From CAZKWY01 sp964556655 (GTDB taxonomy: Bacteria > Patescibacteriota > Minisyncoccia > Portnoybacterales > UBA2143), in assembly GCA_964556655.1 (NCBI GenBank), contig CAZKWY010000024.1, forward strand, positions 1 through 6,080: DNA of 6,080 bases. Reading direction: 5' to 3'. The translations under genes were made by a program, and so were the position numbers. A model generated the notes under the pieces. That model was not told the DNA's origin. It saw nothing but the letters and a program-made list of their open reading frames with translations, and did no database searches. Of this stretch, positions 1-5,386 are shown one piece after another. Each line of letters opens with the position of its first letter. Position 1 is the first letter of the stretch.

Positions 1-407
1 GTCGAATCCCTTCAGATGTACAATTTACTGTCTGAAAAAAGGGGTACCCTCCAATACGGCTTCTAAAAGAAACCAATATACCAAGAATAGGCATTTCGCC
101 CACTATCTTATCTGAAAACATTGAGGAGATGTCCGCTTTGATAGAATTGGGGCTTGAATTAGGGGTAGATGAAATGCAGCTTGTCCAATTATGTGCTAGG
201 GGACGAGGTGTTTAGGCTCAAGCGGCCAGTACCGACCAATTGTTAAAGCTGAGATATGTTTTTACAGAATACAAGAGCAAATTGATTGGGAGACTCAATC
301 TTACAGCAACAGAGGGAGTTTCACTGGAGGAATCCTTGGGCGCTGATTATTTATTTCTTTTTTTCCACAAGATTTTTAATAATAAGCGTGCTATAATTCT
401 AAGTTGA
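1..407 (+). pseudogene. decayed radical SAM-like enzyme remnant (5'-truncated by the window)
   Basis: No intact gene is present here, but a protein-like reading can be followed. Frame 1 is open from position 1 to TAA at 64. Moving to frame 3 in the A6 run at 35-40 gives a continuous reading to TAG at 213-215, and the same frame then stays open to TGA at 405-407. The joined product contains ETNIPRIGISPTILSENIEE, then a helix like LIELGLELGVDE, then QLVQLCARGRG. This resembles the second half of a radical SAM barrel, where an 'I/V-T-V-L-x-x-N' strand, a 'lA-x-E-L-G' helix and a 'p-x-G-R-G' turn are usual. The Cys-x3-Cys-x2-Cys cluster motif would lie before the window, and no cysteine-rich SPASM-type tail is visible. 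Two separate lesions, and a promoter for the next gene in the tail, suggest a dead gene. A sequencing error in the A run could explain the frameshift but not the TAG. The family assignment is by pattern only. Confidence 0.5.
389..397 (+). promoter_or_regulatory. extended -10 promoter for the 445-1026 gene
   Basis: TGCTATAAT is a perfect -10 hexamer (392-397) with the TG extension one base upstream. No good -35 hexamer is present at 17 bp, as expected for extended -10 promoters. A T-rich stretch and TTTTCCACA (361-369) lie just upstream. Transcription would begin near 404, leaving a leader of about 40 nt. Confidence 0.7.
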
Positions 408-428
408 ATTTATAGAATTTAAATAAGG

Positions 429-439
429 AAGGAGGTGAT
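429..439 (+). promoter_or_regulatory. full-length Shine-Dalgarno site
   Basis: AAGGAGGTGAT is complementary over all 11 bases to the common bacterial 16S rRNA 3' end (ATCACCTCCTT). Five bases separate it from the GTG at 445, and this fixes that GTG as the start. No other gene in the window has a comparable site. Confidence 0.85.
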
Positions 440-444
440 ATAAA

Positions 445-1026
445 GTGGGATTATTAAATAAGAAAAGTCGTTTGAGAATAAGCTTGATTGTTGGCTTGGG
501 ATTTTTTGTCGGCGGTTTTTTGTTCGGGGCAGCTTTGATGTATCAAGGAAAAACAGTTTCCGCTCAAGATACTTGTCAAGTCAATCAGGAGCAAATGACC
601 AAAATGTACGAGGCTATGTTCCATCGGCCGTTGGATGATCAAGCCCTTAGTTATGTAGATTATGGATTGGATTTTATTCTGGATGAACTTACTGGTTCAC
701 AAGAGCATATTATGTATTCAGGCATGTTCAAAGCTACTAAGGCGTTGGAGAATGCTCGGAGAGAGTCCGGCGATATGACAGCAGCCGAAGAGGATGATTA
801 TCTTGATATCGTGGATTCCGCCCTTTCTCATGTCGATAAATGGGCGAAAACCCTTCCTGAACAGGCAGAGGAAGATGCTGTGGTAGGGCCCGAACAGGCC
901 AGAGAAGCTATTCAAACAGCTTATGATAATATGAATGCTACTGCTCAGGCAGCGGCTGAATACGGGCTTTTCCAAGCTCAAGAGCAGATTGGCAAACCTT
1001 CAGATCTTCCTATTCCTGGCCAATAA
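445..1026 (+). CDS. membrane-anchored or secreted protein of unknown function
   Basis: A 193-residue protein starting at GTG, chosen because a perfect Shine-Dalgarno lies 5 bases upstream. I do not recognise the family. Residues 1-11 are basic, and residues 12-33 form one hydrophobic, glycine-rich helix. The segment TVSA-QD (37-42) could be a signal peptidase I site, so the protein is either anchored by its N-terminus or released. The rest is predicted mostly helical, acidic and alanine/glutamate-rich, with a single cysteine (C44), which could allow only an intermolecular disulfide. The segment MYEAMFHRPLDDQALSYV (54-71) faintly recalls the 'lY-x-x-l-g-R-x-p-D-x-x-g-l-x-Y' pattern of DUF4214-type repeats, but the match is too short to rely on. 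The gene is transcribed alone from a strong-looking promoter and is followed by an inverted repeat. The promoter and ribosome site together suggest high expression. Confidence 0.85.
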   Translation: MGLLNKKSRLRISLIVGLGFFVGGFLFGAALMYQGKTVSAQDTCQVNQEQMTKMYEAMFHRPLDDQALSYVDYGLDFILDELTGSQEHIMYSGMFKATKALENARRESGDMTAAEEDDYLDIVDSALSHVDKWAKTLPEQAEEDAVVGPEQAREAIQTAYDNMNATAQAAAEYGLFQAQEQIGKPSDLPIPGQ

Positions 1027-1068
1027 GATTAGCAGTTAGAAAAGATTTTTATCTTTTTCGGTAAAATC

Positions 1069-1115
1069 TTTATTTTTAAAGGCGTTGATTATTTATCGGC
1101 GCCTTTAAAAATAAA
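1069..1115. terminator. perfect 16-bp inverted repeat, possible bidirectional terminator
   Basis: The arms at 1069-1084 and 1100-1115 are exact reverse complements around a 15-base loop. The stem has a GGCG/CGCC core next to the loop and AT-only flanks. The stem begins 43 bases after the stop of the 445 gene, so a transcription end is likely. However, only three T's follow the GC core before the strand turns to A's, so it is not a textbook U-tract terminator. A smaller AAAAGAT/ATCTTTT hairpin (1040-1057) followed by an extra T lies just before it. Confidence 0.5.
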
Positions 1116-1416
1116 TAATAATAATTTAAAGAATGTTTTGCATGGTAATGCCTGAATTAAATTTTATTCAAACGGCCGCTTTAAAAGACAGCTGTTTTAG
1201 GTTATTATATTAAATTAGGCATGTAATTCCTTCCTGTTATTGGGCAGCAATCTGAACATTATCCACGATGACTGGCTATAAGTTAAAAAAGTTTTAATCT
1301 TATATCCTCAAGGTTGAAGCTGGCAAGCAAAGAATCAATATTTTAGAAATTAAAAATTTTCAAGGTTATATGGCGAAGAAATAAAGGTCGAAAATATTCT
1401 AATAAAAAATTAAATT
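1116..1416. other. AT-rich intergenic gap without a supportable gene
   Basis: Both strands are broken by stops every few codons, and I found no tRNA-like cloverleaf or repeat array. Small features only: GCAT-ggta-ATGC at 1140-1151, a palindrome-like ACAGCTGT core at 1188-1195 inside an AAAA...TTTT context, and TTATCCACG at 1259-1267, one base from a DnaA box. A weak promoter candidate for the downstream operon is TTGAAG (1314-1319) with AATATT 17 bp later, but I would not rely on it. The 30 bases before ATG 1417 are almost all A and T and carry no Shine-Dalgarno. Confidence 0.6.
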
Positions 1417-2094
1417 ATGGATAAAAGAATAATTTTCTCTTTTCTTCTTTTGGGGTTTGTAACTCTGGTAGGAGCTGGTTGCGGAGAGCAAGAGACAGCG
1501 GAAGAAGCGACTACTCCTGCCGCAGGAGAACAAGAGGAAGAACTTTCTCTGGATGAGGTTTTAGCCAAAGCCCAAGATCTGGAAGGTTATAAGTTTGATA
1601 TTCGGGTGACCAGTTCTGAGCGAAAGACGGCTATGACTTCAAAAATGTGGATGAAAGGCGGTAATATGAGATGGGAAGGAAATGTGGAGGGGCAGCAGGT
1701 TGTTTATCTTATCAATACTGCCGATCAGATAGCCTACGTTTATATGCCTTCTCAGAGCATGGCCTTTCAGCAGGATATTTCTCAGGCTAAAGAAGCAATG
1801 GTTGAACCTCCCGATGAGCAGTCATCCGAAATTTCCAAGCAGAGCCCCACAGTAATAGGAACTGAAGTATGGGATGGGAAAAATTGCCTGGTGGTGGAGG
1901 GCGTTTCGGACAAAGGAGATGAGACTAAATGGTGGCTTTGGACTAAGTACGGCATCCCTGTCAAGACAGAACTTGTTTCTAACAGCGGAGAATTCATAGC
2001 TACAGAGCTTTACGACATAGAGGTGGGCGATATTGAAGATAGTATTTTTGAACTGCCTGCTGGCGTTCAGCCTACACAGTACCCGGGTCTCTAA
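1417..2094 (+). CDS. lipoprotein with a LolA-like or DUF4412-like periplasmic-type domain
   Basis: A 225-residue protein and first gene of the six-gene unit. The N-terminus has K3-R4, a hydrophobic stretch (5-19) and VGAG-C22, which satisfies the general lipoprotein attachment pattern (small residues at -2 and -1 and no charge in the six preceding residues), although glycine at -3 is less usual than leucine. An acidic, disordered linker follows (23-45). Residues 46-218 look like a beta-rich domain made of successive strands: YKFDIRVTS, SKMWMKGGNMRWEG, VVYLINTADQIAYVYMP, CLVVEG, KWWLWTKYGIPVKTEL and IATELYDIEV, ending in D-S-I-F-E-L-P-A-G. This order, with 'W-x-x-x-x-x-G-I-P-V-K' and 'F-x-L-P-x-G' near the end, is typical of LolA/LppX-fold lipid-binding or DUF4412-like proteins; the specific function is unknown. 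The second cysteine is C157. The gene ends 5 bases before lspA, so it is a natural substrate of the two enzymes that follow. No Shine-Dalgarno is visible. Confidence 0.85.
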   Translation: MDKRIIFSFLLLGFVTLVGAGCGEQETAEEATTPAAGEQEEELSLDEVLAKAQDLEGYKFDIRVTSSERKTAMTSKMWMKGGNMRWEGNVEGQQVVYLINTADQIAYVYMPSQSMAFQQDISQAKEAMVEPPDEQSSEISKQSPTVIGTEVWDGKNCLVVEGVSDKGDETKWWLWTKYGIPVKTELVSNSGEFIATELYDIEVGDIEDSIFELPAGVQPTQYPGL

Positions 2095-2099
2095 AAACG

Positions 2100-2528
2100 A
2101 TGAAAAAATTCAACCTGGCGATTATTTCTGTTTTGGGACTTTCGGTTTTGGACAGACTGACAAAAAATCTGGCCATCGGCAGCCCTCAATTGTTTTCGGG
2201 CAAGTGGGTGGAACTGGAATTGTTTCGCAACCCCAATTTCTACTTTTTTCCCCTGGGCCGGACTTTTCTTCGCTTAGTCATTGGAGCAGCATTGGTTTTG
2301 CTGCTCTTTTTGTTTCGGCGAAGCTGGCTAAAAAGGGATTGCTTGGCTTCATTTGGCTTTCTTTTGATTATCGCAGGCGGAATCAGTAATTTTTGGGATA
2401 GGTTGCGATTAGAGTACGTGGTGGACTGGATTTGGGTTTTCTTTCTGCCCATTTCTTTTTTTAATATAGCTGACATTATGGTTGTTGGCGGATTAATATG
2501 CCTTATTTTTCGTTTGATAAAATCATAA
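2100..2528 (+). CDS. lspA: lipoprotein signal peptidase (signal peptidase II)
   Basis: LspA is a membrane aspartyl protease that cuts the signal peptide from prolipoproteins after lipid has been added to the cysteine. This copy is 142 residues, slightly shorter than the usual 155-170. Conserved signatures appear in order: D18-R-L-T-K in the first helix; R43-N44 at the place of the N-x-G-x-A-F box; G93-G-I-S-N-F-W-D100-R; V-V-D109-W; and F-F-N-I-A-D125. D100 and D125 are the catalytic pair and both are present. The N-x-G-x-A-F box reads N-P-N-F-Y-F, so its glycine and small residues are replaced by bulkier ones. Four hydrophobic helices are visible (about 5-25, 57-73, 82-95, 110-140). The start is the first ATG, 5 bases after the lipoprotein stop. 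The 3' end overlaps lgt by 31 bases, which suggests coupled translation. Confidence 0.93.
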   Translation: MKKFNLAIISVLGLSVLDRLTKNLAIGSPQLFSGKWVELELFRNPNFYFFPLGRTFLRLVIGAALVLLLFLFRRSWLKRDCLASFGFLLIIAGGISNFWDRLRLEYVVDWIWVFFLPISFFNIADIMVVGGLICLIFRLIKS

Positions 2529-3217
2529 TAGGTCCTGTAGCTTTGCACGTTTGGGGAATTTGCGTTGCCTTGGCCTTCCTTTTAGCCTATCTCTTTCTTT
2601 TAAGGAAGTCCAAAGAGAGGGGGATTGAAGGCGGTTTCATTCACACCCTATTTATTGTTGTCTTGCTTGGCGCTGCTCTAGGGAGCAAGCTGCTGGGGCA
2701 GGGAGGCTTGAGCATTTTTGGAGGGATGGCGGCAGGAGTAGCTTTGGCTCTCCTCTACTTAAAATTAACCGGTAAGCTCCATCTTTTCTGGGTTTTAGCT
2801 GATACCTTCGCCTTGATAGCTCCTCTTTCCATAGCAGTAGGGAGAGTTGGCTGCTTTTTGATCAATGACCACCAAGGAGCCGAGACTTCTCTGCCTTGGG
2901 GAATAATGTGGCCTGACGGCGTTATGCGTCATCCGGTTGCCCTGTATTTGATAATCAGCGCCCTTACTTTATTCTTTATTGTCAGGTGCTTGAATTATCG
3001 TTTTAAGGCGTCGGGCCAACTGTTTTTGGCTTTTTTGTTTTTGTATTCTTTTTCCAGGTTTTTCTTGGATTTTACCCGCTCTACGGGCACATCCTTGTCT
3101 GACCCTCATTATCTTGATTTTTCCACAAGCCAGTGGTGTTTTTTCTTGACTATGGTGGGTATAATAATAGCAAGGAAGATAATTTACGATAATAAAAAAC
3201 ATGCAGGGAAAAACTAA
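2498..3217 (+). CDS. lgt: divergent prolipoprotein diacylglyceryl transferase
   Basis: Lgt transfers diacylglycerol from phosphatidylglycerol to the lipobox cysteine, the step before LspA. This 239-residue multi-helix protein starts like other Lgt proteins, with F-x-x-x-x-I-G-P-V-A-L-H (6-17), which supports the ATG inside the lspA end. It keeps L-G-S-K (61-64, for G-G/A-R), GGLSIFGG (69-76), the signature G115-R-V-G-C-F-L-I-N-D-H-Q-G127, LPWGIMWPDG, R144-H-P-V-A-L-Y150 and S-R187-F-F-L-D191-F. Compared with the E. coli enzyme from memory, R143, G154 and R239 are kept. Y26 is W19, H103 is F74, N146 is C119, E151 is D124 and E243 is D191. The loop before GGLS is also shorter. It is clearly a family member, but activity should not be assumed. 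A GGCGGA stretch 5 bases upstream could act as a weak ribosome site. The 3' end overlaps the next gene by 17 bases. Confidence 0.87.
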   Translation: MPYFSFDKIIIGPVALHVWGICVALAFLLAYLFLLRKSKERGIEGGFIHTLFIVVLLGAALGSKLLGQGGLSIFGGMAAGVALALLYLKLTGKLHLFWVLADTFALIAPLSIAVGRVGCFLINDHQGAETSLPWGIMWPDGVMRHPVALYLIISALTLFFIVRCLNYRFKASGQLFLAFLFLYSFSRFFLDFTRSTGTSLSDPHYLDFSTSQWCFFLTMVGIIIARKIIYDNKKHAGKN

Positions 3218-3407
3218 AATTTTATTAATCATTATTATCGTTTTACTGGTGGCTGCCGGGAGCTATTATTTTTTCCAAAAGCATTCGGAAAAGGAAGAAG
3301 AGGTTAAGAGTTTTGGCAGCCAGATCTTTGATGCCGTCAAAGGTCCAGCGGAAAGGATTCCCGAAACCAATCCTTTTAAAAAAGTAAAACTTAATCCTTT
3401 TGAATAA
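3201..3407 (+). CDS. small single-helix membrane protein with C-terminal NPF motifs
   Basis: A 68-residue protein whose ATG lies 17 bases inside the end of lgt. Residues 1-6 are basic, and residues 7-25 (ILLIIIIVLLVAAGSYYFF region) form one membrane helix. A charged stalk (K27-K36) follows, then FGSQIFDAVKGPAERIPETN and a terminal N-P-F-K-K-V-K-L-N-P-F-E. From memory, short proteins with a P-E-T-N-P-F and a final N-P-F are frequent in Parcubacteria genomes, but no function is known to me. The predicted topology is an N-terminal anchor with a tail of about 40 residues, probably outside. Its position in the unit, the preserved reading frame and the clean helix-plus-tail design make it a real gene despite its size. 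It ends 4 bases before the next ATG. Confidence 0.75.
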   Translation: MQGKTKILLIIIIVLLVAAGSYYFFQKHSEKEEEVKSFGSQIFDAVKGPAERIPETNPFKKVKLNPFE

Positions 3408-3411
3408 TGCC

Positions 3412-4812
3412 ATGAAAAAATTACTCATTATTTCAGGATTTTTTATAGCCACTTTCGCCTTTGCTCAAGTTATCGATTATCCGGTGCCAGAGCTTAACAA
3501 TTGCCAAGACAAGGAGGCTTGCCGGCAGTACTGCGATGTTTTATCTAATACTGAAAGCTGCTTGAATTTCGCTGAAGCTCGCCAACTATTTACCGCGGCC
3601 GAGCTACAGGAAGCAAGAAAATTAGCTAATGCCTTAAAAGAAGGAGCTGAAACTCCAGGCAATTGCCAGAACAAGGCGGATTGTAATGCCTACTGCGACC
3701 AAAGAGAGCATGTCCGGGAATGTTTCAACTTTGCCAAGGAAGCTGGCCTGATTCCCCAAGAAGAGCTGGAGCAGGCCGAGAAATCCATTTCTCTTATTGA
3801 GAAAGGAGAAAGTCCCGGTGGCTGTATTGGTAAGGAGGGGTGCAATGCCTACTGTTCTCAAGACCAGCATAAAGAAGAATGTATGAATTTCGCCATCAAA
3901 GCAGGATTAATGAACCAAGAGGAAGCCGAAAGATTCAGAAAGACCGGAGGAAAGGGGCCAGGCGGCTGCCAGTCTGAAAAAGAATGCGATGCTTTCTGCA
4001 ACGATCCTGCCAATCGACAAACTTGCTTTGAATTTGGCAAGGAGCATGACTTGATATCCCAGGAAGAGATAAATATGATACAGGAAGAAGTTCAGAAAAT
4101 GCAGGAAGAATTACAGTCGGCTCCTCCGGAAGTTGTGAGCTGTTTGAATGAAAAGCTGGGCTCGGATAAAGTGGAAAAATTAAAAAGCGGAAACTTTATG
4201 CCTGGCCCCAATATAGGGGAATCAACAAAAGAATGTTTTGAGAAATATTATTCTCAAGAGCAGGAAGAAGGGGATCAGCAACTAAAGGAAGAGCTGCAAT
4301 CATCTCCTTCTGAAGTTATTAATTGTTTAGAAGAAAAACTAGGGTCAGAGCTAGTGGAAAAATTAAAAAGCGGAACAATTTCCGTAGATCCTGAAACAGA
4401 TGAAGTTGTTAAGTTTTGTTTTGAAGAGCATCATTCGCAAGAAGAATTTTTAGGAGAGGAAGGCCAGGCGGAAATGAACCAACAATTACAGGAAGCGTTG
4501 CAGTCGGCTCCCAGCGAAGTTCTGGATTGCTTGAATAGCGGATTGGGTTCGGGCAAAGTAGAGGAATTAAAAAGTGGAGCTACGTCTTCAGCTCTTGAAG
4601 AGTGGGAAATTATTGAATCTTGTTTTGAAGAGCATCATTCGCAAGAAGAACCCTTGGAGCAGCAAGAAGGAGAAATGAGCCCTTCATCTAAGAAAAGCCC
4701 TCCTCCTGAAGAAGAACAATTTTCTAAGGGAGAAAAGGAGTCCTTTGAAGAGGGCGAAAAGTTGTCGCCTTCTGAAGGAGAAAAAAATCCTCCTCCAGAA
4801 GATAAAGAATAA
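3412..4812 (+). CDS. secreted cysteine-repeat protein with two repeat types
   Basis: A 466-residue exported protein. The ATG at 3412 is preferred over the in-frame TTG at 3400 because it gives a clean signal peptide, MKKLLIISGFFIATFAFA, with a likely signal peptidase I cut before Q19. There is no lipobox or other membrane helix. Module A occurs four times with identical spacing C-x5-C-x3-C-x8-C: C31/37/41/50, C85/91/95/104, C138/144/148/157 and C186/192/196/205. Each is followed by an N/E-F-A/G helix and an 'L-x-x-x-E-E' stretch. Module B occurs three times (about 235-280, 295-341, 363-409) with C-x30-C exactly: C244/275, C305/336 and C373/404. It is framed by LQS-x-P-x-E-V and L-K-S-G. All 22 cysteines fall in these modules, which suggests disulfides formed outside the cytoplasm. 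The tail (about 410-466) is acidic, proline/lysine-rich and low in complexity, with repeated G-E-K. I recall similar uncharacterised proteins in Parcubacteria, but their function is unknown. Confidence 0.9.
   Translation: MKKLLIISGFFIATFAFAQVIDYPVPELNNCQDKEACRQYCDVLSNTESCLNFAEARQLFTAAELQEARKLANALKEGAETPGNCQNKADCNAYCDQREHVRECFNFAKEAGLIPQEELEQAEKSISLIEKGESPGGCIGKEGCNAYCSQDQHKEECMNFAIKAGLMNQEEAERFRKTGGKGPGGCQSEKECDAFCNDPANRQTCFEFGKEHDLISQEEINMIQEEVQKMQEELQSAPPEVVSCLNEKLGSDKVEKLKSGNFMPGPNIGESTKECFEKYYSQEQEEGDQQLKEELQSSPSEVINCLEEKLGSELVEKLKSGTISVDPETDEVVKFCFEEHHSQEEFLGEEGQAEMNQQLQEALQSAPSEVLDCLNSGLGSGKVEELKSGATSSALEEWEIIESCFEEHHSQEEPLEQQEGEMSPSSKKSPPPEEEQFSKGEKESFEEGEKLSPSEGEKNPPPEDKE
4171..4650 (+). 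repeat. DNA-level repeats inside the cysteine-repeat gene
   Basis: The module B copies are similar in DNA as well as protein. A 30-base stretch starting at the second cysteine codon is identical at 4417-4446 and 4621-4650 (encoding CFEEHHSQEE). A 22-base stretch is identical at 4171-4192 and 4354-4375 (encoding VEKLKSG and the next two bases). The pattern fits recent internal duplication or gene conversion. Confidence 0.85.
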
Positions 4813-4831
4813 AATTAACCAATAATTTATT

Positions 4832-5341
4832 ATGAGTAAAAAAATATTTATTTCATTTAATATGAGGCAGACAGCTATGTTAGTGGGAGAAAATGGCATC
4901 CCGATAATTTTTTATTTTAAGAAAGGAGAAGGCGCCTATGATGTTTATCCTATGATGGCTACTCTGAAAAACGGAGAGTGGCAAAAGGAGGTCGTTGTTA
5001 AAAAAGACACTTCTTCTCGCGCGGGTATGCATGCTGTTCTAAATCAGGAAGGCCAGCCTTGCATGGTTTATGATAATTCTCAATGGGATTCAAGCGCTGA
5101 TATTGAATGGGGAGAATTAATTTATATAGAGAAAGAAAACGGTGCTTGGAATTATAACGTAGTTAGAGCTACCGCTAAAAAAGAAGAAGATAAAAAAGGC
5201 GTAGAAAGTATTGAGCGTTCTTTCTTGGGGTTTGATAAGAGAGTCATCCCCCATATTGTTTACGAACTAGAGAGGCAAACAGGGGAAAGCTATAGGGACA
5301 TAGAAACTATCCTAAAGCACGCTAGAAAAGAGTTAAAATGA
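4832..5341 (+). CDS. small protein with beta-propeller-like repeats, function unknown
   Basis: A 169-residue protein beginning 19 bases after the cysteine-repeat gene and ending the unit. Two repeat-like units can be seen. Residues 13-56 run TAMLVGENGIPIIFYF to LKNGEWQKEVVV, and 67-113 run HAVLNQEGQPCMVYDNS to IEKENGAWNYNVVRA. A third partial unit is RSFLGFDKRVIPHIVYE (129-145). The shared pattern 'D/E-x-G-x-P-h-h-x-Y ... L-x-x-x-x-G-x-W-x-x-x-V-V' is that of sialidase/BNR-like or similar propeller blades in surface proteins. Only about 2.5 blades are present, whereas closed propellers have four or more, so it may oligomerise, be a truncated relative, or adopt a different beta fold. Unlike its neighbours it has no signal peptide. 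The C-terminus (151-169) is a charged helix. It has one cysteine (C77) and no Shine-Dalgarno. An ATG at 4862 is a possible alternative start. The stop is TGA. Confidence 0.75.
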   Translation: MSKKIFISFNMRQTAMLVGENGIPIIFYFKKGEGAYDVYPMMATLKNGEWQKEVVVKKDTSSRAGMHAVLNQEGQPCMVYDNSQWDSSADIEWGELIYIEKENGAWNYNVVRATAKKEEDKKGVESIERSFLGFDKRVIPHIVYELERQTGESYRDIETILKHARKELK

Positions 5342-5349
5342 GCAAAAAG

Positions 5350-5386
5350 AAAAATAGCGCCAAAGCTGATTTTTGACGCTATTTTT
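5350..5386 (+). terminator. intrinsic terminator closing the 1417-5341 unit
   Basis: AAAAATAGCG (5350-5359) pairs perfectly with CGCTATTTTT (5377-5386). An inner CAAA/TTTG pair further closes the loop, and the stem ends in a five-T run. It starts 8 bases after the stop of the last gene. The A-rich left flank AGCAAAAA (5341-5348) could alternatively pair with TTTTTGCT (5382-5389). Confidence 0.85.

Noticed and set aside
33..42. Programmed -1 frameshift at the A6-G run in the radical SAM remnant
   Set aside because: The zero-frame codons are GAA AAA AGG, not the classic AAA AAG slippery pair. A second lesion (TAG at 213) makes simple decay more likely.
213..215. Recoded UAG (readthrough) in the remnant
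   Set aside because: The gene is already out of frame upstream, and the RNHCP gene uses TAG as its ordinary stop, so no recoding needs to be assumed.
1259..1267. TTATCCACG, together with TTTTCCACA inside lgt (3119-3127), as a DnaA-box cluster or origin
   Set aside because: The sites are widely scattered, one is inside a coding sequence and one is imperfect. No clustered array or AT-rich unwinding region accompanies them.
2033..2389. 118-codon + strand frame overlapping the lipoprotein and lspA
   Set aside because: It is an out-of-frame shadow. LspA in another frame carries all the catalytic motifs.
3400..3411. TTG start for the cysteine-repeat gene
   Set aside because: It overlaps the end of the preceding gene and adds four residues before a normal MKK signal peptide; ATG 3412 is better.
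454..4899. Several minus-strand open frames of 60-100 codons opposite the real genes
   Set aside because: They show no domain-like features, lie wholly against well-supported + strand genes and have compositions expected of antisense reading.
5338..5376. Twelve-codon frame starting ATGAGC over the stop of the last gene in the unit
   Set aside because: It coincides with the terminator hairpin and has no ribosome site, so the A-rich arm explains it.
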